From assembly GCF_000298315.2 (NCBI RefSeq), contig NZ_AEYE02000011.1, positions 301,781 through 365,780 of the forward strand: 64,000 nt of DNA. Reading direction: 5' to 3'. Numbering within the stretch: position 1 is the stretch's first letter; each line of letters opens with the position of its first letter. The notes beneath the pieces are model-generated. The model did no database searches and was not told the DNA's origin. It worked only from the letters and a program-made list of their open reading frames with translations. Below, piece after piece: positions 56,596-64,000 of this stretch. The stretch is from Rhizobium grahamii CCGE 502 (GTDB taxonomy: Bacteria > Pseudomonadota > Alphaproteobacteria > Rhizobiales > Rhizobiaceae). The translations under genes and the position numbers were made by a program.

Positions 56596-59500
56596 ATGTC
56601 GCTTACGCTCCGACAATGGCTCGAGCAGATAGGCTTACCGGAATATGCGGACCGGTTCGAGGAAAACAACATTGACTTCGGAGTGCTTGGATACCTAACC
56701 AGTAGCGATCTTCGCGAAATTGGGGTTAAAGCCGTCGGCGACCGGCGACGATTGATTGTTGCCGCGAAGCAGTTCGGTGCCGAACCGTCTGGGGTTGTTC
56801 CTATATCGGATCAAAGTGATCATATCGGAACAGCGCCCCGCCAGGCCGGAAGAGCGGAACGACGAAACCTAGCAGTGCTCTTCTGCGACCTTGTAGGTTC
56901 CACCCATATGTCAGAACAGCTAGACGCCGAAGAGTTGCGCGACATCGTTGCCGGCTACCAATCGACGTCAGTCCGAGTGGTCCGGAAATATGGCGGGACA
57001 ATAAGCCAGTTTATGGGCGACGGCGTAATGGCCTATTTCGGGTGGCCCAATGCGCGAGAAAACAACTCAGAAAGCGCTGTTCGGGCAGCGCTTGAGCTCA
57101 GCAAGGGGGTCAGAGAACTAGGGCTGTCCTCGCGCATTGGAATTGCCACCGGCTCAGTGGTCGTCGGCGATATTCAAGGTGACAATCTCAGCCTCAAGGA
57201 TCAGGTCGTGGGCCGAACACCCAATCTTGCTGCTCGCCTGCAATCGGAAGCGGAAGCCGACACCGTTGTTGTTACCAATGAGACCCGTGCAGTGGCTGGC
57301 GAGGAGTTCGTCTATAGCGACCTTGGCCTTCGGACAATGAAGGGGATTGCATCGTCGGTAAGAGTCTGGCGTATCGATGGAATTAGGCTGCGCGGAGCTG
57401 TAGAGCGCATTGCCCACTGGGACACGCCCATTTTCGGCCGCGGGGAACAACTCGATGCTTTGATGCGGCTCTGGGACGACGCAAAGATCGGCGGTCAGCG
57501 CTCTGTTCTTGTTCAAGGAGAACCGGGGATTGGCAAGTCGCGCTTGGTCTCCGAAGTACTGACACACGCGGAACCAGGCCGAGACTCCGTGCTGATGGAA
57601 TTTCAGTGTTCACCCTTCCATAGCCACGAGCCACTGTTTCCGGTGCTCGACCAGCTCCGGCGCTCTGTCTTGCCCGAGGGAAATGTTAGCGCGTCTGCCC
57701 CACTTCAGACGCTCGAAAGAGACGCTAGCCAAGAACGTCGTGACGCCGCCCAAGTCCTCGTCGCGCTACTCTCAGGTGATCCGGACTTTCATTTTGCCGG
57801 ACTGACGGCCAGGGGACGGAAGGAAAGGACGTTCGGTGCGATCCGGTCGGTGCTCGACACAATTTCCATGTTTCGAACACTCTTGATCGTTGTGGAGGAT
57901 CTCCACTGGGCAGACCCGAGTACCCTCGAATTTTTTCAGCGGTTCATTGATGATCCTGCGAGGCGAAACACTCTCGCAGTGTTTACCTGTCGCAGTGAAG
58001 CCACGGCGCAACTGTCCGAGATGCGATTCGATGAAGTCGTTGACGTCCCGCGTCTCTCGTACGGCCAAGTGAACCAGCTGATTGAAGCGATCACAGGCAG
58101 TGCAGATACGCCGGAACCGGTTAGGGCCGCAATCGCGGACCGCTCCGACGGCGTTCCTCTTTATGTTGAAGAACTCGTGAAATCGGTGATGGACGGCGAT
58201 CAACTGCCTCACTCAAGCCAGGGGCGCGATCTCCATGTGACGTCGATCCCAATGACCTTGCACGACTCGCTCATCGCAAGGATAGACCGGCTACCGATGA
58301 AGATGGAAATACCACAGACGGCGGCAGCGATTGGTCGGGAATTTTCTTCCCATGTATTGAAGATGGCGCTTGGGTATCGTGGATCTGAAGTCGATAACGC
58401 ATTGCGCCACTTGATCAGCGCTCAGGTGGTGAAGGCCGACCAAGGAAGGGCTGGCCATTTCGTTTTCAAGCATTCGTTGATGCGCGATGCGATATACGAA
58501 AGCATGCTCTCTAAGGCGAGGAAGGCTGTGCATTGCCAGATCGCTATCGCCTTGGAGAATACCCATTCCGCAGGCAGGTCACCTCACGTTCTGGCGCATC
58601 ACTGGGCCTCAGGCGGGAACGACATTAAGGCGTTTGAGTACTACTCGCAGGCAGCCACCCTCGCTAAGGCAAATTTTGCGAATAAGGAGGCCATTTCGTA
58701 CTTCCGGCAGACGCTGCAACACTTGCGCCTAGCGGAGGACGGTTCGAAGCCGATCGCGGCCGACCTGAAGATATCCCTGCTTGAACAACTGAGCGAGGTG
58801 CTGTTCCTGTCGCACAATATCGACGAAGCGGAATTGGCCCTGCGCGAGGCCATGGACCTCGCGCCAAACGAGCCCCTTCAAAGGGCCCGGCTGCTCCGAA
58901 AGCTGGGGGTAGCTCTCCAACAAGACCGAGATCGGGCGTTGCAAGTACTCGAAGAGGCGGAGCAGGTCCTCAACAAGCTCCCGGATGCTTCGACCGAAGG
59001 TGCGCTACGCGAGTGGATCGAAGTTCAGCTTTCGAGATGCAACGCCAACTACTGGAGCGGCAACGGCAGCGAGATGAGCAATCTGCTGAACCGAATTTCC
59101 CCGAGACTGGATGTCTGCTCAGCCGAACAATTGGCAGAATTCTTCAATCAGTCGGTCCTCCGAGACCTGCGGCTCCAGCGATATCGCACGTCTTTGGCCA
59201 CCATCAAGCACGCGCGGAACTATGCGAACGCTGCCAAGTTGACCAACAACCTGGCTACCATCTCGTCGTCGTTGTTCATCCTGGGTTTTACATATCTACA
59301 CAGCAACAAACTCCGGAACGCCGAGCGCACCCTGACCAGCGGTATGCAAGCGGCTCAACGGTCCGGCCACAAGGCGATTGAGCTTCGCTGTCGTGTGTAC
59401 CTAAGCTTGGCGTTTCGACTGCAAGGTGAGATCGACGCCGCTGTTGCATCAGCCAGGGAAGCAATGGAAACGGCTAGGATCGAGGCGATGTCAGAATATG

Positions 59501-59835
59501 TCGGTCTCGCCAGTGCAAACCTTGCGTGGGGTCACTGGAGAAGAGGTCGACATGAGGATGCCCGTTTGGAAGCGGAGCGCGCCCTTCGGGAGTTTGATAA
59601 GTCCAAAATTGCTTACCCATTTGAATGGACGGCGCTACTGGTCTTGTTGGCAACTGCCCACGAAGACCGCGATAGGGTGAGAGCACTGTGCTGCCGTCTC
59701 TTGCGTGAGACTCAGCAAGAGCTACCAGAACGTGTGCGAATAGCGGTAGAGAGACTCTCAGTGAGTTCAGAAGCCGACCAGCCAGCGATAGTTCAGCTGT
59801 TGCTTGCTTCGTGCAGAAGGCGAAACCTTCTATGA
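56596..59835 (+). CDS. SAM-domain adenylate cyclase with AAA ATPase and TPR-like C-terminus
   Basis: A 1079-residue cytoplasmic signalling protein. Order: SAM protein-interaction domain (LTLRQWLEQIGLPEYADRF, 1-60), class III cyclase domain (about 88-260: LAVLFCDLVGSTHMSEQLD, SQFMGDGVMAYFGWPNA, RIGIATGSVVVGDIQG), STAND-type ATPase with Walker A GEPGIGKSRLV and Walker B LLIVVEDLHWADPS (about 290-560), and a long helical TPR-like region. The ATG at 56596 follows GGAG; a TTG four codons earlier is possible. Its 3' end overlaps the convergent ligase gene by six bases. Confidence 0.93.
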   Translation: MSLTLRQWLEQIGLPEYADRFEENNIDFGVLGYLTSSDLREIGVKAVGDRRRLIVAAKQFGAEPSGVVPISDQSDHIGTAPRQAGRAERRNLAVLFCDLVGSTHMSEQLDAEELRDIVAGYQSTSVRVVRKYGGTISQFMGDGVMAYFGWPNARENNSESAVRAALELSKGVRELGLSSRIGIATGSVVVGDIQGDNLSLKDQVVGRTPNLAARLQSEAEADTVVVTNETRAVAGEEFVYSDLGLRTMKGIASSVRVWRIDGIRLRGAVERIAHWDTPIFGRGEQLDALMRLWDDAKIGGQRSVLVQGEPGIGKSRLVSEVLTHAEPGRDSVLMEFQCSPFHSHEPLFPVLDQLRRSVLPEGNVSASAPLQTLERDASQERRDAAQVLVALLSGDPDFHFAGLTARGRKERTFGAIRSVLDTISMFRTLLIVVEDLHWADPSTLEFFQRFIDDPARRNTLAVFTCRSEATAQLSEMRFDEVVDVPRLSYGQVNQLIEAITGSADTPEPVRAAIADRSDGVPLYVEELVKSVMDGDQLPHSSQGRDLHVTSIPMTLHDSLIARIDRLPMKMEIPQTAAAIGREFSSHVLKMALGYRGSEVDNALRHLISAQVVKADQGRAGHFVFKHSLMRDAIYESMLSKARKAVHCQIAIALENTHSAGRSPHVLAHHWASGGNDIKAFEYYSQAATLAKANFANKEAISYFRQTLQHLRLAEDGSKPIAADLKISLLEQLSEVLFLSHNIDEAELALREAMDLAPNEPLQRARLLRKLGVALQQDRDRALQVLEEAEQVLNKLPDASTEGALREWIEVQLSRCNANYWSGNGSEMSNLLNRISPRLDVCSAEQLAEFFNQSVLRDLRLQRYRTSLATIKHARNYANAAKLTNNLATISSSLFILGFTYLHSNKLRNAERTLTSGMQAAQRSGHKAIELRCRVYLSLAFRLQGEIDAAVASAREAMETARIEAMSEYVGLASANLAWGHWRRGRHEDARLEAERALREFDKSKIAYPFEWTALLVLLATAHEDRDRVRALCCRLLRETQQELPERVRIAVERLSVSSEADQPAIVQLLLASCRRRNLL

Positions 59836-61397
59836 CTTATCATCTGATGACGCCTGCCTTGAGGCTGCTTCGCTGGCGAAATGCTCGATGATCGCTCGCT
59901 TTTGAATCTTCCCAGTCGGCCCCTTTGGGATTTCTGTCCAGATATCGATACGCTTTGGGACCTTGAACGCGGCAATTTTATTCCTGCAAAATTCACGCAG
60001 TTCGTCTGAAGTAACGGTTTTTCCCGGAACAGTAGTGACGACTGCATGTATGCGCTCGCCGTATCGTTCGTCCGGCAAGCCTATCACGGCAACCTCGCTA
60101 ATCGCAGGATGCTCAGCCAAAGCGTTTTCGACCTCAGTCGGGAAGACGTCGTAGCCCCCGCTCCTAATTCTGAACTTGGCGCGATCGCTGAGATAAACAT
60201 AGCCCGCCTCGTCTCGGCTTGCTAAGTCACCGGTATATATCCACCCATCCTTTATGACCTCAGCGCTCTTCTCCGGCGCGTTCCAATAGCCTGAGAACTG
60301 CGTGTCGCTACGGACGATAAGCTCACCCGTCTCGCCGGACGGAAGTGAGCGGCCATCTCCATCCACGACTTTGACATCGACGAACGGCAAAGGCTTCCCA
60401 GCGGAGCCCAGTATCTCCGGGCGAGTGGTGATGCCAAGCTCGTGATCTGACGGAAACAGCATCATCGACATTCCCATTAGCTCCGTAGTGCCGAACATCT
60501 GTAGAAACGGCCTGTCAAAGGCCTTCATGGCTTTCTTGATCGTCTTGGGAGGGAGCGAAGAAGCGCCGTAGCCGAACAATCGCATCGAACTCATGTCGGT
60601 GCGTTCCAACATACTCGATTCGAGCAGCGAATTCAGCATTGTGGGAACGAGGACGACATTGGTTGTGTGTTCGCGCCCGATCAAAAAAAGCGCCTGTTCC
60701 GCCGACCAGGGCCCGACAATCACGGTGGCGGCAGCATGGAACAGGTTGCGGATCATATGCATCAATGGGACGCCGGCCGCAGGCATCGTGTGCAGCCAGC
60801 GAGTCGATGGATCGATACCTTCCAACATGGCGGTGTATAAGATCGACTGAAGGAAGGCCCCATGCGGATAGACAGCTCCTTTGGGAAGCCCTGTTGATCC
60901 CGTGGTGTAAGCAATCATCGCAATCGCATGTGGGTTTGGACCAGTTCTGGCTGATCACTTTCGGCAGCGATCAGCCTTTCGTATTCGCTGGCCGGTGATC
61001 CGAACTCGATAATACGCGCCTCGCCTCGGCCTGCCGGCATCGCTGACGCTGCCTTTTCCGCCTGATCAAGATAGTCGCGATGAACAAAGATCACAGTAGG
61101 GGAGCAATCCGCGACAAGCGCTGCGATTTCCGGCTGAGTGAGACGAGGGTTCAGACCCACCCTTACCGCTCCGATCTTCATGCATGCACCGAATGTCTCT
61201 GCGACCTCGATGCAGTCGGCTGACAGTATAGCGACGCGATCGCCGGCGGCAGCTCCCAAACGACGCGTAGCGTGGCCTAGCGCATCGGTACGGGAATGGA
61301 ATTCGTGCCAATTGCGACGCCGATCTGCTTCAACGAATGCATCCTTGTGGCCCCAATATAGACCGTTGCGACGGATCAGTTCCCCAAAAGTGAGCAT
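59830..61397 (-). pseudogene. AMP-dependent acyl-CoA synthetase, split by a frameshift
   Basis: An acyl-CoA ligase read in two frames. The first part (from the ATG at 61397, after GGGAGGAACT) runs LTFGELIRRNGLYWGHKDAFVEAD to YERLIAAESDQPELVQT and stops near 60915. The second, one base off, continues PHAIAMIAYTTGSTGLPKGAVYPHG through MFGTTELMGMSM, GWIYTGDLASRDE and GPTGKIQKRAI with the catalytic Lys. Together they make a full 520-residue enzyme, so a single one-base change near 60930-60945 disrupts an otherwise intact gene. Recent loss, sequencing error or programmed shift are all possible. Confidence 0.88.
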
Positions 61398-61802
61398 AGT
61401 TCCTCCCATTTGAAGGCCCGGCGTCTTCTTCACTTCGCGTGGGACCGTGCCAAAGCAAGATGGTCAATCGCTGCAAATGATGAGACGTAGAGAATTTATA
61501 TTAGATAGGCGAAATGTAGTGCTTGCCAATCGCAGATGTCGGGCGCAATCTCAGGATACTCAACGTGAAGGCGTGCGAAAGCCAAGCATAGTCCAAGATT
61601 CCAACCGCTTGTTACAGTGTGTGGAAACGACTACCGAAAGTAGTGCCGGGCGAAGCATCTCGAAATAAACGAAGCGTTTATCTAAGGCAGCAGTCCGTTT
61701 AACCAAGTAATATTTGACGTTTCATCCGACTTTAGAATTCCCTTTGGCAGTACGGGCGATGCTCAATATCAGTATCAAGGTTCTCAAGGGAGAGAGGAAG
61801 CT
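61398..61802. other. A/T-rich divergent promoter region before the YcaO operon
   Basis: No gene supported. The stretch between the ligase start and the 97-residue gene is visibly richer in A and T than the flanking core. It must hold the promoters for both directions, but no clean -35/-10 pair with good spacing stands out. Confidence 0.5.
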
Positions 61803-62096
61803 ATGTCTCAAGATGAAAACAACGAAAGCTTTAACCACGATCTTATAATCGCCAACGGTGATGGAACTGTTCTGTATATTCCACGGGATGTTTGGGATCG
61901 TGACGAATACCGCATCGACACGGCGAAGTTCTGGTCCCATGAAGGTTGGGAGGTTGTTCGCGATCTTCTGCAGTGCGGCGTATTGCTCGCAGCCGTTCCC
62001 AACAAGCTTCCACCAGATAAGCCAAAGCCTCTTGGCACCTGCTGGCTCGTGAACATAGAAGGCTTGAAGCAGTCTACAAAGTTCCATGTTCGGTGA
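61803..62096 (+). CDS. Small protein of unknown family, first gene of the YcaO-TfuA operon
   Basis: A 97-residue soluble protein that I do not recognise. The ATG follows AGAGAGGAAG. The first 12 residues are polar and acidic (SQDENNESFNHD); then come a beta-like stretch (DLIIANGDGTVLYIPRDVW), a Trp-rich helix (TAKFWSHEGWEVVRDLLQCGVLLAAV), a Pro/Lys linker (PNKLPPDKPKPLG) and TCWLVNIEGLKQSTKFHVR. It has Cys58 and Cys80 and no signal peptide. Its stop overlaps the YcaO start by four bases (GTGA). It may be the precursor, the protein substrate or a binding partner of the YcaO-TfuA enzymes. Confidence 0.85.
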   Translation: MSQDENNESFNHDLIIANGDGTVLYIPRDVWDRDEYRIDTAKFWSHEGWEVVRDLLQCGVLLAAVPNKLPPDKPKPLGTCWLVNIEGLKQSTKFHVR

Positions 62097-63322
62097 CGAC
62101 GGAAGCTATAGAAGCGCGGTCATGTACTCGCTCCATACGCGAGATACACCCGGCTGAGACTCTGAGCCGGATGGTTCCTTTCTTGCGCGAAATCGGTGTT
62201 TCGCGCATAGCCGATGTTACTGGTCTCGATTCCATCGGATTGCCTGTTGCGGTCGCCTACAGACCAAACGCTCGTTCGCTTGCAACGTGTCACGGCAAAG
62301 GCGGAACGTTGATCGAGGCGAAGACTTCAGCCGTGATGGAGGCACTTGAGCGTCACTGCGCCGAGAACCCCAAAATCGATCTGAGATATGCATCTTTCAA
62401 TGAACTGCTCGACGAAGGCCGAGTGGTTGATTTGGATATCCTACCCAGAATCTTTGAAGCGCTTCCGTCCAAAGACCGGCGCACCCTGTGGACCAGCGCA
62501 ACAGGCATGATCAGCGGTGAGAAAATATGGGTCCCATTTGAGACAGTTCATCTGGACTATGCCCTACCGCTGCCCGCAAACCTTGAATGCTTGCTGATTG
62601 GGTCGGGAGGACTGGCATCTGGGAACACGATCAAGGAAGCTGCGGTCCATGCGATAGCCGAATTGATCGAGAGGGATGCCCTCACCTTGTGGCGGTCCAG
62701 AGGCCCGGGGGTACCGGAAACGGCCGTCGATTTGGAATCGGTCAATGACCCATGGTGCTCTGACGTGCTGAACACACTCCGACGGTCTGGCACGAGAACC
62801 GATGTTTGGGATATGACGAGTGATCTTGGCGTACCTACGTTCTTTTGCGAGATACGGTCCGATCATTGTACATCCCGGAGCGTGGGTCCTGCTGCCGGCA
62901 GCGCATGTCATCCGATAAGTGTGATCGCGCTAGGGAAAGCAATTCTGGAGGCCGTCCAAAGCAGATTGACGATGATTTCTGGAACGCGGGATGACCTCAC
63001 ACGTGAAATGTTCGTGCACGGCCCCCCACGGCCCCCATCTAACGAAGCAATAACCCGCGCAGCCAAGGCCTTTACTGACATCCCAAGTGCCCCGGATTTC
63101 GCCAGCATCGACGATGCGCTCGATCACCTCTTGGAAAGAATGAAACTTGCTGGGATCGACGAACCTCTCATGGTTGATCTATCCCACAGCGGCATTCCTG
63201 CTGCGGTGGTGCGTGTTATTGTGCCCGGGCTTGAAGGTTCGTGCGATGCGCCCGGTTATGTAGCGGGAAAACGTGCGAAGCAATTGGTCGCCTTCGGAGG
63301 TGGCGATGGCCACCACAACTAA
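62093..63322 (+). CDS. YcaO-domain protein, TfuA-associated type
   Basis: A 409-residue YcaO enzyme; the family uses ATP to activate a peptide backbone amide and install azoline, macroamidine or thioamide groups. ATP- and magnesium-binding features are the Glu-bearing helices EAKTSAVMEALERH (75-88) and EAAVHAIAELIERDAL (182-197), with ALGKAILEAVQSRLTMISGTRD (279-300) and RVIVPGLEG near the end. The C-terminus lacks the PxPxP tail of azoline-forming members, in keeping with the thioamide type. GTG start, coupled to the upstream gene; TfuA overlaps its end by 17 bases. Confidence 0.93.
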   Translation: MTTEAIEARSCTRSIREIHPAETLSRMVPFLREIGVSRIADVTGLDSIGLPVAVAYRPNARSLATCHGKGGTLIEAKTSAVMEALERHCAENPKIDLRYASFNELLDEGRVVDLDILPRIFEALPSKDRRTLWTSATGMISGEKIWVPFETVHLDYALPLPANLECLLIGSGGLASGNTIKEAAVHAIAELIERDALTLWRSRGPGVPETAVDLESVNDPWCSDVLNTLRRSGTRTDVWDMTSDLGVPTFFCEIRSDHCTSRSVGPAAGSACHPISVIALGKAILEAVQSRLTMISGTRDDLTREMFVHGPPRPPSNEAITRAAKAFTDIPSAPDFASIDDALDHLLERMKLAGIDEPLMVDLSHSGIPAAVVRVIVPGLEGSCDAPGYVAGKRAKQLVAFGGGDGHHN

Positions 63323-64000
63323 CAAAGTACCGGTGTTTGTGGGCCCATCGCTGGGACGCGATCGTCCAGCATGTCACGGTGTCGATTTCGACTTCGATTA
63401 CCGCCCGCCTGCCGCGCAAGGGGACGTCATAGCGGCTGCCGTCGATGATCCAAGAGCCATCATTTTGATCGACGGCTATTTCGAGCACGTCCCTGCAGTA
63501 CACCATAAGGAGATATTGTGGGCGATTGATAATGGAATTGCGGTATATGGGTCTGCTTCAATCGGGGCCCTTCGGGCCGCAGAATTGAGCCGCTTTGGCA
63601 TGGTCGGCGTAGGGGTGATCTTCGAGTGGTTCGAGTCGGGAGAGCTCGAGCGCGACGACGAAGTCGCGTTGGTCCATGGACCGGAGGAACTACACTATGA
63701 GCCGCTTTCGGAGCCACTCGTAAACATTCGATCGACCTTGTCGTCTGCTGTGTGTTCCGGGGTGGTCGAGAAAGATTTTGCCGACTTCTTGATTGGTCGC
63801 GCCAAGTCAACCTTCTATCCAGAACGTAGCTTCCGGCGACTGTTGGGCGGGCTGGACCGCAAGGCAGATCGTGCCGGCGCGGAGAGGTTGGCAAGCTGGT
63901 TGCCGAGTGGACGGTTGGATCAAAAGCGAATCGACGCGATGGCATGCCTCGATCGAGCGACCGCCGATCTTCAGCAGTTGTCTAGTGAGAACCGACGTGC
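63306..64000 (+). CDS. TfuA-domain protein (3' end outside window)
   Basis: The frame stays open to the window edge, giving 231 codons. The ATG lies inside the YcaO 3' end, five bases after GGAGG. The TfuA core is clear: AIILIDGYFEHVPAVHHKEIL, then IAVYGSASIGALRAAEL, GMVGVGVIFEWF and DDEVALVHGP. TfuA, first named from trifolitoxin production in Rhizobium, works with YcaO proteins and is thought to deliver sulfur for backbone thioamides. Together with YcaO this is the strongest evidence for a thioamidation system here. Genes beyond the edge cannot be seen. Confidence 0.92.
   Translation, partial: MATTTNKVPVFVGPSLGRDRPACHGVDFDFDYRPPAAQGDVIAAAVDDPRAIILIDGYFEHVPAVHHKEILWAIDNGIAVYGSASIGALRAAELSRFGMVGVGVIFEWFESGELERDDEVALVHGPEELHYEPLSEPLVNIRSTLSSAVCSGVVEKDFADFLIGRAKSTFYPERSFRRLLGGLDRKADRAGAERLASWLPSGRLDQKRIDAMACLDRATADLQQLSSENRR

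Noticed and set aside
61447-61668. A 73-residue frame before the YcaO operon as a precursor peptide
   Set aside because: No ribosome site, random-looking Arg-rich sequence, and it lies in the divergent promoter region.
61720-61802. Sigma-54 type promoter (TTTGGCAG..) before the 97-residue gene
   Set aside because: The GG-to-GC spacing does not fit the -24/-12 rule.

Overview
The window reads as a chromosomal segment of a Rhizobiaceae-type alphaproteobacterium (Rhizobium/Ensifer/Agrobacterium relatives). This rests on the high GC content, the trpC-moaC-moeA run, tpiA-secG-pyrG, rhizobial families (DUF2336, DUF1489, DUF1697, transglutaminase-like C93 protease, PilZ and PAS small proteins), a textbook CtrA box and a probable folE-leader (THF-II) riboswitch. 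The genus cannot be fixed from the sequence alone.

Positions 1-46 kb look like stable core. They hold the end of trpC with molybdopterin genes; a DEAD-box helicase; a CHASE2 nucleotide cyclase with a FecR-domain partner; two divergent citrate synthase paralogues, one carrying a helix-turn-helix; pyrG, secG and tpiA; parE; a GntR-OsmC pair; thrS; yidD; an Fe-S scaffold gene; folE and hisI; a patatin, a CBS protein and a rhomboid; PilZ and C93 genes; a D,D-carboxypeptidase with SPOR domain; sdaA; mgtE; a deformylase-like protein lacking key residues; and lipB. One core gene, a proline iminopeptidase at 33.3-34.2 kb, is clearly broken. Several regulatory sites are visible: operator-like palindromes before the GntR, MerR and citrate synthase genes, a CtrA box, a riboswitch, and intrinsic terminators.

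From tRNA-Leu(GAG) at 46.1 kb to the end the character changes to an accessory region. Positions 46.4-55.8 kb are littered with eroded gene ends (aldehyde dehydrogenase, two short-chain dehydrogenases, an AhpD-like protein, an isochorismatase, an MBL-fold hydrolase with ATA where its start codon should be) between intact genes (MscS channel with cNMP-binding domain, CmoA-like and PEMT-like methyltransferases, cupin, nitroreductase, NADP oxidoreductase). Then come a large SAM-domain/cyclase/AAA/TPR signalling protein and a frameshifted acyl-CoA ligase.

The most interesting part is the right edge, 61.8-64.0 kb. It is a tightly coupled plus-strand operon of a 97-residue protein of unknown family, a YcaO protein and a TfuA protein whose 3' end lies outside the window. 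YcaO-TfuA pairs install backbone thioamides, so this is a candidate peptide- or protein-thioamidation system. The small first gene is the obvious candidate substrate or partner, and I do not recognise it as a described precursor.
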